Positions 15,556 to 24,558 of a DNA stretch of 63,498 nt are shown in pieces. The stretch covers positions 1 to 63,498 of the forward strand of contig JAAFJS010000006.1 in NCBI GenBank assembly GCA_013298985.1, read 5' to 3'. The notes under the pieces were generated by a model. It searched no databases. It had not been told where the DNA came from and saw nothing but the letters and a program-made list of their open reading frames with translations. The translations under genes and the position numbers were made by a program. The stretch is from Cytophagales bacterium (lineage in GTDB: Bacteria; Bacteroidota; Bacteroidia; Cytophagales; Thermoflexibacteraceae). Every line of letters starts with the position of its first letter. Position 1 is the stretch's first letter.

Positions 15556-16110
15556 ATGCTTAGAAATATTTTTGCCAAACAATATTCGCCCAAAGAAAAA
15601 GTGCTTTTTCGTTTTCTGAGGCAATCCAAACTCTTCGAGAAACTTACAGACGATGAGTTAGACGATTTTGTGCCTTTTTTGAATGTGAGAAGCTATCAAA
15701 AAAACGAGGTTATTTTTTTCCGCAATGACCCCAGTCAGGCTCTCTATATCATCAAATCGGGTGAAATTATGCTCAATCTGGACGTACAGGATAAGTTTGA
15801 GGAATTAATCGTGATTTATAAAGGAGAGTCTTTTGGCGATAATGCCCTCATCGAAGGGGCAAGGCGCAACTATAATGCCATCTGTAACTCAGAAGTTTGT
15901 GAGCTATATGCGCTTCCCCAAGTCAATATTTTGAATATTTTTGAGGAAAATGTGGAGGTAAAAGCAAAAATATTACAAGCATTTGCCTATTATTATGACC
16001 AATATTTGTCTAATGTTTTCAAGGCGTATCGAGATACTTTTTCTTTTTTTGATTTAAGCGAAGCCTATTTACTGGCAAAGCGGAACATGACTAAACCAAC
16101 TAACGAGTGA
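15556..16110 (+). CDS. Cyclic-nucleotide-binding-domain protein (Crp-like sensor domain only)
   Basis: The 184-residue protein has a single cNMP-type beta-roll (about 25-140). LFEKLTDDELDDFVPFL, YQKNEVIFFRNDPSQALYII and GEIMLNL lead to a phosphate-cassette region GESFGDNALIEGARRNYNAI. Arg-Arg occupies the usual ligand-binding Arg-Ser/Thr place, so nucleotide binding is uncertain. A helical tail follows; there is no helix-turn-helix, so it is not a complete Crp/Fnr transcription factor. Its stop overlaps the GTG start of the RNA methyltransferase gene by GTGA, so the two are translationally coupled. ATG 15556 is preferred to TTG 15553. Confidence 0.8.
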   Translation: MLRNIFAKQYSPKEKVLFRFLRQSKLFEKLTDDELDDFVPFLNVRSYQKNEVIFFRNDPSQALYIIKSGEIMLNLDVQDKFEELIVIYKGESFGDNALIEGARRNYNAICNSEVCELYALPQVNILNIFEENVEVKAKILQAFAYYYDQYLSNVFKAYRDTFSFFDLSEAYLLAKRNMTKPTNE

Positions 16111-17351
16111 GATTACATAGAAATTTGGCAGAAGCAGTGGTTTTTTGCCTATCTGAAATATTTTCAGAAAATAGATACGCTGACCGAGTGATTGAAAAGG
16201 TCTTGCAGTCCAACCCCAAGTGGGGCGCACGCGACCGCGCTTTTATCGCCGAAAATACTTACGAAATCGTGCGCTGGTGGCGGTGGTTACTTTTTTTGAA
16301 TGGCACAGACCTGTCGGAAGTCGCCTCCGAAGCGGTAGAAAAGCCTTCTTTGATAGTTTCTCCAGCTACTTTGTGGGAAATTTTAGGGATTTGGCAACTT
16401 ACACAAGAAACACAACTTCCTGACTGGCAGGAGTTTAAAAATATTTCTTCAAAAAGAGTTTTTGAGAAAATAGAGGAAAGTAAGAAAATCAGAAAAGTTT
16501 TTCAGTCTATTCCCGACTGGCTCGACCAAATTGGGCAAAAGGAACTTGGGGCGAGATGGGACAAGGAAATTCATGCTTTGAATCAGCCTGCGCCTGTGAT
16601 TTTGCGTGCAAATACCTTGAAAATTTCAGCACAAAAGTTAAAAAATCTCTTGCTCAAAGATGAGATAGAAACCATAGAGGCGCAGGGCGTTCCTACGGCG
16701 TTAGTGCTGAAAAAACGCATCAATATTTTTACTTCTTCACATTTTAAAACAGGACTTTTTGAAATTCAAGATGCTGCTTCTCAGCAGGTTGCGCCCATGC
16801 TGGACATTCAGCCCTCCATGCGTGTGATAGATGCGTGTGCGGGCGCAGGCGGAAAAACGCTGCACTTGGCGGCTTTGATGGAAAATACGGGCAAAATTAT
16901 CGCGATGGACGTGGAGGAATGGAAACTGGAAGAGTTGCAGAAACGAGCAAAACGGGCGGGCGCACAAAATATTGAAACTAAGGGAATTGACTCCAACAAA
17001 GTTATCAAAAGGCTGCAAGAATCAGCAGACCGCTTACTTTTAGATGTCCCTTGTTCGGGCTTGGGCGTGCTAAGGCGCAACCCCGATGCCAAGTGGAAAA
17101 TGAATGTGCCATTTATAGAGAATATCAAAAAAACGCAGCGAGAAATTTTGGGGAATTATTCTCAAATGCTTAAAAAAGGTGGAAAAATGGTGTATGCTAC
17201 TTGCAGTATTTTGCCTTCGGAAAGCGAAGAACAAGTGCGCTGGTTTTTGGAAACACAGCAAGGTAATTTCGAATTGCTTGAAGAGAAACGCATTTCTCCT
17301 ACCCAAAGTGGCTTTGATGGATTTTATATGGCGTGTTTGAGAAGGATTTGA
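16107..17351 (+). CDS. RsmB/NOP2-family RNA (cytosine-5) methyltransferase
   Basis: The 414-residue protein has a NusB-like helical N-terminus (about 1-140) and a Rossmann methyltransferase. RVIDACAGAGGKTLHLA binds SAM. Motif IV, LLDVPCSGLGVLRRNPDAKW, carries Cys316, and motif VI, YATCSILPSE, carries the catalytic Cys366. Both Cys are the hallmark of RNA m5C enzymes. It most likely methylates 16S rRNA like RsmB, but NOP2-type paralogues modify other positions. The start is GTG at 16107, overlapping the upstream stop. No ATG fits as well, and the N-terminus aligns with family length from here. Confidence 0.88.
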   Translation: MRLHRNLAEAVVFCLSEIFSENRYADRVIEKVLQSNPKWGARDRAFIAENTYEIVRWWRWLLFLNGTDLSEVASEAVEKPSLIVSPATLWEILGIWQLTQETQLPDWQEFKNISSKRVFEKIEESKKIRKVFQSIPDWLDQIGQKELGARWDKEIHALNQPAPVILRANTLKISAQKLKNLLLKDEIETIEAQGVPTALVLKKRINIFTSSHFKTGLFEIQDAASQQVAPMLDIQPSMRVIDACAGAGGKTLHLAALMENTGKIIAMDVEEWKLEELQKRAKRAGAQNIETKGIDSNKVIKRLQESADRLLLDVPCSGLGVLRRNPDAKWKMNVPFIENIKKTQREILGNYSQMLKKGGKMVYATCSILPSESEEQVRWFLETQQGNFELLEEKRISPTQSGFDGFYMACLRRI

Positions 17352-17364
17352 GAGGGAAAGAAGT

Positions 17365-20300
17365 CTATTGTAAAACCAGTTGTTTCATGTCTTTTTTCTC
17401 AGACTTTTCTGCGACTATCGCCCTTAGTAGAGGCAATTCTATAAAAAACGAAGTGCCAAGACCATCTTCGGTTTCGAACCAAATCTTACCGCCTGCGTGT
17501 TCGATGCCGCGTTTTGCCAATGCCAAGCCAATGCCCGAACCTGTAAATTTGGTGCTAAAATTTGGTAAAAAAACTTTATGGCGAATAGCTTCGCCAATGC
17601 CTACGCCATTATCTGTAATCTCAATCAGGACATTATGAGTGCCTGACTGCTTTAAGAAAATGACAATTTCGGCTAATCTGCCGTTTGGCACAGCTTGTAT
17701 CCCATTGATAATCAGATTGGTAAATATTCTTCCCATCAGGGCTTGGTCGCCATTCACAAAAAATTGACCCTCAGGAATATTCATCAAAATTTTGGCATTA
17801 CTGTCATTATCGTACAGATTAACGGTTTGGCGCAACACTTCCGAGATTTCAAACTCCTCGTTTTGTGGAATAGGCATATTGGCAAAAGACGAAAACGAAG
17901 TAGCAATATCACTCAAAATATCGACCTGCATCAATAGTGTTTCCAAAGATTTATCGATGCGTGGGTTATTTTCTGAAATCACGCGCCTGATGTGTTGTAG
18001 CGTAAGTTTCATGGGCGTAAGTGGATTTTTGATTTCGTGTGCGACCTGTTTTGCCATTTCTCGCCACGCTGATTCTTTTTCACTCTTAGAAAGTGCCTCT
18101 TTACTTTCTTCTAACTGCACCAACATCTTGTTGTACGCACCCACAAGCAAGCCAATTTCGTCATCAGATTTGTATTCAAGTGGTTCATTATGAATACTTA
18201 AAGTCGTCCCTCTTAGTTTTTGTGTAATCATTCGCAAAGGTTCTGTGAGGAAATGAGAGGCAAAGTAAGACAACAAAAGTAAGCCAATGAAGGTAAAAGT
18301 AAAAACATTCAAAATCGTGGCTAAAACGTTGATAATCTGCTGTTCAGATTCTTTTTGCGATTCAAAAAACGGCAGACCAAGAATCCCAAGCACCTCGCCT
18401 GCGCTGTTCTTGATATTGGCATAAACCGAATTATATTCCAGCGAGCCAATCGACTCGGTAAGCATAATACGACTTTGATGCTCGTCTATCACTTGCGTAA
18501 GTGCCGCAGGATTAATGAGTTCACTCAATAATCCATTTTCATAAATCAACGGCTGGCTTGCCCCGATGAGCTTGCCCGTATTGCCATAAAGATTAATTTC
18601 GGACTGCGTTAGCCGCGCCAAATCTGTAACTTTATTCAAGAGTTGCTCTCGGCTTGCCTCATTTTTTTCATACTCTTCCAAATTATTTGCCAAATTAACA
18701 GCGATATTTTCTGCCGATTTGATGTATTCTTCTTTGATAGCATTTTTGTTATCCGAATTTAAAATACTGATAACCAGAATACTCACTAACAACAGAGGCA
18801 AAAAGAAAGCGGCATTCAAATAAAGTTGGATTCGCGAGGCAAAGTTAAAATGGATTTGGACGTGCCTGTAATACCACTCATAAATCAAGGCAATGGGCAG
18901 TTTGAAAAAAACAAGTAATAAAAATAAAAATGAAAAATTAGAAACAATATTTTTGAAAGGGTAAATTTCAGAAGTTACCACGACTTGCTTTCCACTGCTC
19001 TCTTTGACCAAAAAATGTCTGTAATTATTGACAACTATCTCGCTTTCAGGGTCTTGATTGTTAAAATAATTCAAAAAACTTTTGTCATAACCAAAGCTCC
19101 CAAAGCTGTCCCAAAGTTTTCCATCTTTGTATATGGCATAGCTCAAATTGTTATCCTCGTAATAATTTGCAAACTTTTTATCCAAAAACAAACGTGGATA
19201 AACACTATTTGGGGCTACTTTTTTTGAGGTCAAGTCCAAAATAATTTTACCAATCACCTTGTCGCGACGGTCAATGTCAATAAACGCCAAATAGCGTTTG
19301 GCATTGGCGGGGAGGTCATTGATAAAAAATATTTGAGCGTCTTCTGTTTTGTACTTTTCTAAGTTATACTTCGTAAAAATAGTATCATAAGAAAGGTCAT
19401 AATTATAAGGTTGTCCGTTGCTATTGAACAGCAAAATATTGACTTCATATTTGTCAAAATAGCTATCTAAGTGTTGTTTTTTTATTTTTTGAAACACCAA
19501 ATCAATAGGCGCAAGTGAGGAAAGCATACGCGTCGCAATGATTTGGTCTTCTTGAACTTTTCTAATAGTGGAAGTCAATAAAAACTCTCCCAATTTATCA
19601 TTCCCAATCAAAATGCGGCTGGCAAATTTTGATTTATTTTCTATGTCCATTCTGTTCTCAAACACATAGTTAGAGTATGCGCCCAATAAAGCAGAAACTA
19701 ATGCACTGAAAAACAAATAGATATAAGTGAAATAAGTCGCAGAACGAATATTTCTGAAAAAGCGCAAAAATGTAACCACACAAACGTACAACAGATTGAT
19801 AATGAAAATAATAGGATTAAAGTGGTGAGAAATAAACGATAAAATCAAATAGACGGCTGAGGCAATGCCAAGATTGATTGCCACTTGTTTGTTTGAATCG
19901 TTAAGCGATACAGCGATGCGAGAAACCACATGGCTTACAAAAAAATAGGTGAACGAACTCATAATGAAAATAAAAAAACAACTGATTTTCAATATGTTAT
20001 AGTCTAAGTCTGCCGTAATGTCCAAGCGAATTTGCGAATTGAAATAAATAGTTTCTAAAATGATGTATTGGAGATGCAAACTCACAAAGGTAAATAGGAA
20101 TGCGAAGACAATAAATGTGATTTTATAAAATGGTTTTAGGTTTAGTAAAGCTCTGTAATTGAATAGTTTGTGCTGATAAATATAAATATAAGCTGTGATG
20201 ATGCAGAGTAGCAATACGTTCAGAAACAAATCTCCCAAAGAGGGCGAAATCACAGAGGACGCATAGATTTTGGCATTAAAAAGGTCATACTTGGTCAAGC

Positions 20301-21141
20301 CCGCAGGCACATTAAAAAATAACATTATCAGCCTGATGCTTATCGATGAAACGACCATCCAGATAAATCCTTCCAAGATTTTGTCTTCTTTCAAGTAGTG
20401 TAGTAGATTGATTCTGACTTGCACAAAAGCAAAAAATACGACCAAGAGAGAGGTGAGCAAGAGAAAATCTTTTTGGGATAAAAAGATAGAATAGGCATAA
20501 TTTTCTGCCAAAATTACAGAGAATAAATATCTTCCATCGCCCGCCTTGACCACCATGCCTTCTGAGGGGTTTATGCTTACGCTTGCCTTGTCGTCAGGGA
20601 AAATATCTGCGTTCAAAATAAATTTTTTCAGGTATTGATTGTCTATTTTATAACGCTGATAAATAGGAATTGCTACTACCAGTGAATAGCGTTCGCCACT
20701 TTTGCTTCGCATATATTCCTTTATCATGGCAAAAACGCCATTTCTGCCCTCTGCCACAAACTCTGAAAATTTACCTGTAAGATTGTCTGGGTTGAGCGCA
20801 TATTTGTAATCCGTCCAATATACAACTTGGTCATTTTTATAAACCAAAATGGGGTATTTCCCATTATAAACCATGTTTTGGAAGGAAATGGAATCTTTAT
20901 TATTTTGCAATAATTGCTGTTTGAAATCTGTAAGTGATTGCTGGGCAAACCCAAATTCTTCGCGCAGATTTTTCGTTACTTTGCTGACGTATTTTTCGGG
21001 GGGAGAGGTAAAAAAGTCAAATTCCACATAGCTGAGAAGCCCTGTGAGCAGGAGAAAGAACAATGCAACCAAAAAATGAAAGTACGGTGGTAGTTTCATC
21101 GCAAGAAATTTTAATGGATATTGAAATAAATCAAAAACCAT
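17365..21141 (-). CDS. Large NtrY-like membrane sensor histidine kinase
   Basis: The 1258-residue kinase has an N-terminal helix (KLPPYFHFLVALFFLLLTGL) and an extracytoplasmic sensor segment. A cluster of about seven helices (about 220-480) follows, then a second extracytoplasmic domain, further helices and a final helix before HAMP (about 945-1015). HisKA has VAHEIKNPLTPMKLTLQHIR (phospho-acceptor His about 1035). The ATPase domain shows NLIINGIQAV (N box), DNGVGIG (G1) and FTGSGIGLALAKRGIEHAGG (G2). HEIKNPLTPMKL and HAMP placement resemble NtrY. No response regulator lies beside it. A second possible start, ATG 21099, begins right at the first helix and may be the true one. It ends 14 bases from the convergent methyltransferase gene. 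Confidence 0.9.
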   Translation of the reverse strand: MVFDLFQYPLKFLAMKLPPYFHFLVALFFLLLTGLLSYVEFDFFTSPPEKYVSKVTKNLREEFGFAQQSLTDFKQQLLQNNKDSISFQNMVYNGKYPILVYKNDQVVYWTDYKYALNPDNLTGKFSEFVAEGRNGVFAMIKEYMRSKSGERYSLVVAIPIYQRYKIDNQYLKKFILNADIFPDDKASVSINPSEGMVVKAGDGRYLFSVILAENYAYSIFLSQKDFLLLTSLLVVFFAFVQVRINLLHYLKEDKILEGFIWMVVSSISIRLIMLFFNVPAGLTKYDLFNAKIYASSVISPSLGDLFLNVLLLCIITAYIYIYQHKLFNYRALLNLKPFYKITFIVFAFLFTFVSLHLQYIILETIYFNSQIRLDITADLDYNILKISCFFIFIMSSFTYFFVSHVVSRIAVSLNDSNKQVAINLGIASAVYLILSFISHHFNPIIFIINLLYVCVVTFLRFFRNIRSATYFTYIYLFFSALVSALLGAYSNYVFENRMDIENKSKFASRILIGNDKLGEFLLTSTIRKVQEDQIIATRMLSSLAPIDLVFQKIKKQHLDSYFDKYEVNILLFNSNGQPYNYDLSYDTIFTKYNLEKYKTEDAQIFFINDLPANAKRYLAFIDIDRRDKVIGKIILDLTSKKVAPNSVYPRLFLDKKFANYYEDNNLSYAIYKDGKLWDSFGSFGYDKSFLNYFNNQDPESEIVVNNYRHFLVKESSGKQVVVTSEIYPFKNIVSNFSFLFLLLVFFKLPIALIYEWYYRHVQIHFNFASRIQLYLNAAFFLPLLLVSILVISILNSDNKNAIKEEYIKSAENIAVNLANNLEEYEKNEASREQLLNKVTDLARLTQSEINLYGNTGKLIGASQPLIYENGLLSELINPAALTQVIDEHQSRIMLTESIGSLEYNSVYANIKNSAGEVLGILGLPFFESQKESEQQIINVLATILNVFTFTFIGLLLLSYFASHFLTEPLRMITQKLRGTTLSIHNEPLEYKSDDEIGLLVGAYNKMLVQLEESKEALSKSEKESAWREMAKQVAHEIKNPLTPMKLTLQHIRRVISENNPRIDKSLETLLMQVDILSDIATSFSSFANMPIPQNEEFEISEVLRQTVNLYDNDSNAKILMNIPEGQFFVNGDQALMGRIFTNLIINGIQAVPNGRLAEIVIFLKQSGTHNVLIEITDNGVGIGEAIRHKVFLPNFSTKFTGSGIGLALAKRGIEHAGGKIWFETEDGLGTSFFIELPLLRAIVAEKSEKKDMKQLVLQ

Positions 21142-21222
21142 GCTGTTTGTGGGTAGGGGTGTAAAATCTTTTGTTTCAAATCTTTATCAATCTAAATTTA
21201 CAGTATTATATTGATAAAAAGC

Positions 21223-21260
21223 AAAAAGTGCCAAGTTTTATCAACTTAGCACTTTTTTTT
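21223..21260. terminator. Terminator downstream of gldN
   Basis: AAAAAGTGCcAAGTT (21223-21237) pairs with AACTTaGCACTTTTT (21243-21257), with one mismatch and a 5-base loop. A- and T-tracts flank it. It lies 50 bases past the gldN stop on the minus strand and before the start of the kinase gene. Confidence 0.8.
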
Positions 21261-21309
21261 GTAATTTCGTTATATAATTGATTACTGATAATTGGTAACC
21301 ATTTTCTGA

Positions 21310-22197
21310 TTAATATTCCCAAAACTCAGTTTCAAAATCTACTAATTGATGCTCTAACTGCATAGAAGCTACGATTGCCGTTTTGTCTGCTCCATAAATA
21401 TCTTGAATCCAAGCGTCGTCAGCATTAGAATATCTTTCCAAATGTGCAGCGTAAAGCGTCAAGTCAAATGCTTCTGATAAATTGCGGTGTTCGCGAGGGT
21501 TATTGGCATCATTGTACCAGATGGCACTTTCGTTATCTTTGAATACGTTTTCCACCAATTCTTTGTAAGAAAAAGAGGCAACTTCGAAGTCAATGCCTTT
21601 TGCGGTGTTTTTTTCAGCAGGCAAAATAAGTGAAATTGATTGAATATCGCGATACCAACGTGAACGTTTCTTGTCAAAAATGAGGTCAATTCTGATACGC
21701 AAAATGCTCATATCTTTTGGGAAATACTCATTGCTTGAAGCCACCACAGGTTCGTCAGATGTCTTTTCTGCGCCTTCGGTAGCACTATCGTCCCAGCCAG
21801 AGTCGCCCCAGCCGTCATCTGCACCAAAACCCATGGCTTTTTCTTCTTCTGTCAAGCCTTCGTCAGAACCAGGTATGGTGAGGTTTTCGATAAAGGTTTC
21901 GTAGCTCATGCGCGTAGTGAGAGAGTCATTGGCAAAAGGGCGCAAAATGCCTGCCTTTACTGCCTCGATAATGACCTTGGTAATCTCATTGTTTTTAGCA
22001 AAAAATGGCTTGTTTTGCTTTTCTTTGCAGTCCATACGCACCCAAACTGTTCTTTTCCAAAGCTGGTCATGCTCATGGATTGGGCGCAAAGAATTGATGT
22101 TATAGCCAAATTCATCTCTTTCTTGGGCTGTGGCAACGCCTGAAAAAACAATGAAAAGCGCAAGAAATAACAAAGAAGTTTTTTGTGTAATTTTCAT
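21310..22197 (-). CDS. gldN: Gliding motility / type IX secretion protein GldN
   Basis: The 295-residue exported protein has a signal peptide (MKITQKTSLLFLALFIVFSG, cut after VATA). GldN landmarks are NSLRPIHEHDQLWKRTVWVR and MDCKEKQNKPFF near the start. Later come LIFDKKRSRWYRDIQSISLI, LPAEKN and FSYKELVENVF. YAAHLERYSNADDAWIQDIYG closes the domain. GldN is a periplasmic partner of the GldK ring and GldLM motor of the T9SS, needed to secrete proteins such as the giant one at 31442-42826. An acidic Gly/Asp-rich linker (GFGADDGWGDSGWDDSA) interrupts the middle. Usually gldK-L-M-N are contiguous, but no gldM, gldL or gldK is upstream here. Confidence 0.85.
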   Translation of the reverse strand: MKITQKTSLLFLALFIVFSGVATAQERDEFGYNINSLRPIHEHDQLWKRTVWVRMDCKEKQNKPFFAKNNEITKVIIEAVKAGILRPFANDSLTTRMSYETFIENLTIPGSDEGLTEEEKAMGFGADDGWGDSGWDDSATEGAEKTSDEPVVASSNEYFPKDMSILRIRIDLIFDKKRSRWYRDIQSISLILPAEKNTAKGIDFEVASFSYKELVENVFKDNESAIWYNDANNPREHRNLSEAFDLTLYAAHLERYSNADDAWIQDIYGADKTAIVASMQLEHQLVDFETEFWEY

Positions 22198-22396
22198 AGA
22201 ACTTTAATTAAGTATATATAAAATCTTTTTCTTAGACTATTTTTAAAAGACAAAACTATATTATTTTCGTGATTTATGTTGCTATTTGATGACTATTTTT
22301 CTAAAAAGTAACCATTTTAATCAGCAAATTTTAATTTGCAATTTTTATACCGTAATTTTCTCAAAGACACCAACGTTATGCCTTTTGCATTTTTTA

Positions 22397-22888
22397 CTAT
22401 GGATAAACTGCGATTGCCTCTATTTCTATCAGCATTTCTGGGCGCACAAGCGCGGCAGTTCCCAGTGTGGTGCGTGCTACTTTCACAGGATTTTGAGGAT
22501 TATTGAAAAAAACTTGGTAGGCTTTAAACCACGCGGCAAAGTCAAAAGTTTTATCTTTGTTAGGGTCGGGCGCGACATAAATTCGCATAAAAACAATGTC
22601 TTTCATGCCCAAGCCTGCCTTTTTCAACAGTTCTTCTATGCGCTTTAACGTATTGATACTCTGTGTGTAAGTATCTCCATAGCGTTTGTAAACATCAGTA
22701 GAAGTGCTGTCCAATACAGGGGCGACCATGCCAGAGGTAAAAAATAGTTTTTTCCCCGCAGGAATTTCTACTCCCTGCAAAATAGCGGCAGAAGGGTTGT
22801 CATAACGCTTTACTTGCTCTTGGTTTTTACAAGAAGCCAGCAAAAAAATAAGTAAACCACAGATTAACAACGAATAACAGTTTTTCAT
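22397..22888 (-). CDS. RidA/YjgF-family lipoprotein
   Basis: The 163-residue protein has a lipoprotein signal (MKNCYSLLICGLLIFLLASC, Cys20). A RidA fold follows: LFFTSGMVAPVLD, INTLKRIEELLKKAGLGMKD, then VARTTLGTAALVRPEMLIEI ending EAIAVYP. The conserved catalytic Arg is in VARTTLG. RidA proteins deaminate reactive enamine/imine intermediates in the cytoplasm. Here the lipobox predicts a membrane-anchored, non-cytoplasmic form, so the substrate must differ. It begins 17 bases after the cdd gene and is probably co-transcribed with it. Confidence 0.85.
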   Translation of the reverse strand: MKNCYSLLICGLLIFLLASCKNQEQVKRYDNPSAAILQGVEIPAGKKLFFTSGMVAPVLDSTSTDVYKRYGDTYTQSINTLKRIEELLKKAGLGMKDIVFMRIYVAPDPNKDKTFDFAAWFKAYQVFFNNPQNPVKVARTTLGTAALVRPEMLIEIEAIAVYP

Positions 22889-22904
22889 TTTGCGCTATTA
22901 TTTA

Positions 22905-23390
22905 TTATAAATTTTCGCTACTAAACTTCATGGGCAGTAACATATTTACTGAATCGCAAATATAAATTTTACCATTTCCTGCTTCCATGACGATTTTGAT
23001 GGGTTGATTTTGCTTATTTTCGTACTCCGAAAGCACCTGCCTACACGCACCACAGGGGTTGGCGGCAACAAATAAACTTTCTTCTTTGCGTTTTGCAGTT
23101 ACGGCAACCATCATCACTTTTTGGCTTGGGTAGGTTGCGCCCGCCGCAAAAATCGCCGTTCTTTCCGCGCAAAGTCCTGAAGGGTAAGCCGCATTTTCTT
23201 GATTGCTTCCTTTGACGACTGTACCGTCTTCGAGGAGAACTGCCGCGCCTACCTGAAAATTGGAATAGGGCGCATACGCTGTTTGTGTAGCCTGTCGCGC
23301 TGCTTGGAGCAGGTGAAGTTCGCTACCCTCTAATTCATTTTCACTTTCATATACATTGACAAAGACCTCAAAACTTAATTTCCAAGCCAT
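22905..23390 (-). CDS. cdd: Cytidine deaminase
   Basis: The 161-residue homotetrameric-type enzyme converts (deoxy)cytidine to (deoxy)uridine for pyrimidine salvage. The zinc site is complete: Cys74 and catalytic Glu76 in SGLCAERTAI, and Cys113 and Cys116 in NPCGACRQVL. YAPYSNFQVGAAVLLEDG and GSNQENAAYP are the substrate-pocket motifs. The N-terminal ~20 residues before the usual core are slightly longer than average. It is first of a two-gene unit with the ridA-like lipoprotein gene. Confidence 0.92.
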   Translation of the reverse strand: MAWKLSFEVFVNVYESENELEGSELHLLQAARQATQTAYAPYSNFQVGAAVLLEDGTVVKGSNQENAAYPSGLCAERTAIFAAGATYPSQKVMMVAVTAKRKEESLFVAANPCGACRQVLSEYENKQNQPIKIVMEAGNGKIYICDSVNMLLPMKFSSENL

Positions 23391-23605
23391 AGTTTTCTCT
23401 TTTCAAATTTTTCTATCTGCTACAAAAGTAAAAAACTTTGACCAAAATTCTATTTTTTAGTAAATGATGTCTTCAAAAAAAGTAGTAAATGCCCAAAATA
23501 AAAATACTTTTTTATTTTTATAACTCCTTGAAAATCAATTATCAAACACGTTTAAAGTGTCCGATAAATTTGCCCGCTTACTTGGTTCTCTGATATTTTT
23601 ATTTT

Positions 23606-24547
23606 TTAGGCGAGTTGTAACCATTCGGAAAGTACACCTTCTTTGAGGGAAGCCGCAGAAACTCGCATTTGTGCTATATTTAATCGCTTGATAATGAAGG
23701 CTATAAGGCAAGAGGCGACACTTATCATTTCTGCTCTTTCTGCTGACATACCTTCCATGAGGAGTCTTGCCGCCATATTTTTGCCAATCAGTTCGGCATG
23801 AATTTCCCAATAATTTGGTAGGGGCATATCAAATTCTTTCTTTTCTTTCAGTGTATTTCTCACCTGATTTCGTGTGCAGTAGATGTCGACGATGGAGTCG
23901 AAAGAACCAGCCGAGCCAATCAGCGTGTCCAGAGGGAAATCTGGGAGCGCATAAAAAAGTGGTTGTAGCGTTTTTTCCAAAAAATTATTCAAAGAAAGAA
24001 TATCCTCAAAGCGAATAGGGTCTGTAGTTTGGAAATCGTAAAGCAGTCTTTGCGCGCCTATCTCAAAGCTATGTTTCCAAAAAATCTCTGTGGCATTACA
24101 GATGATAAATTCTACACTTCCACCGCCAATGTCCATGATGAGAGAGGTTTTGCTGATGGTCAGGTTTGCCTTCACTCCCTGATAAATCAGTGCTGCTTCG
24201 CGGTTTCCGTCAATCACTTGCACTTGAATACCAGTGAGTTGCTTTATTTTTTCTATCAATTCATTTCTATTGTCAGCATTGCGAATGGCACTGGTGGCGA
24301 TGGCGGTTATTTCTTTGCAATCAAAACTTTCTATGATGGTTTTGAAGTTTTGGAGGTGAAATAGTGTGCGCTCGATAGCATCTGGAGTAATTATTTGCTT
24401 ATTGATACCACCTCTGCCAATGAAGGCAAAAACCTTAGATTTATGCAAAATATTGAATGTAACTTGTTCATTATCATTTTTTTGCTTTTCCACAATCAGC
24501 AAGTGGAAGTTATTAGTTCCGATATCGATGATGGCTATTTTTTGCAT
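23606..24547 (-). CDS. Ppx/GppA exopolyphosphatase family protein
   Basis: ATG 24547 is chosen because it opens directly into the ASKHA phosphate-1 motif MQKIAIIDIGTNNFHLLIV; the in-frame start at 24580 would overlap the upstream gene. The 313-residue protein also has ATSAIRNADN and LIMDIGGGSVEFII (phosphate-2), then TLIGSAGSFDSI and MSAERAEMISVA. It is the short, single-module form without the C-terminal HD-like domain of E. coli Ppx. The expected activity is hydrolysis of polyphosphate or of pppGpp. It starts 11 bases after the hybrid-kinase gene and is the last of three genes. Confidence 0.9.
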   Translation of the reverse strand: MQKIAIIDIGTNNFHLLIVEKQKNDNEQVTFNILHKSKVFAFIGRGGINKQIITPDAIERTLFHLQNFKTIIESFDCKEITAIATSAIRNADNRNELIEKIKQLTGIQVQVIDGNREAALIYQGVKANLTISKTSLIMDIGGGSVEFIICNATEIFWKHSFEIGAQRLLYDFQTTDPIRFEDILSLNNFLEKTLQPLFYALPDFPLDTLIGSAGSFDSIVDIYCTRNQVRNTLKEKKEFDMPLPNYWEIHAELIGKNMAARLLMEGMSAERAEMISVASCLIAFIIKRLNIAQMRVSAASLKEGVLSEWLQLA

Positions 24548-24558
24548 AATTTTATTTC

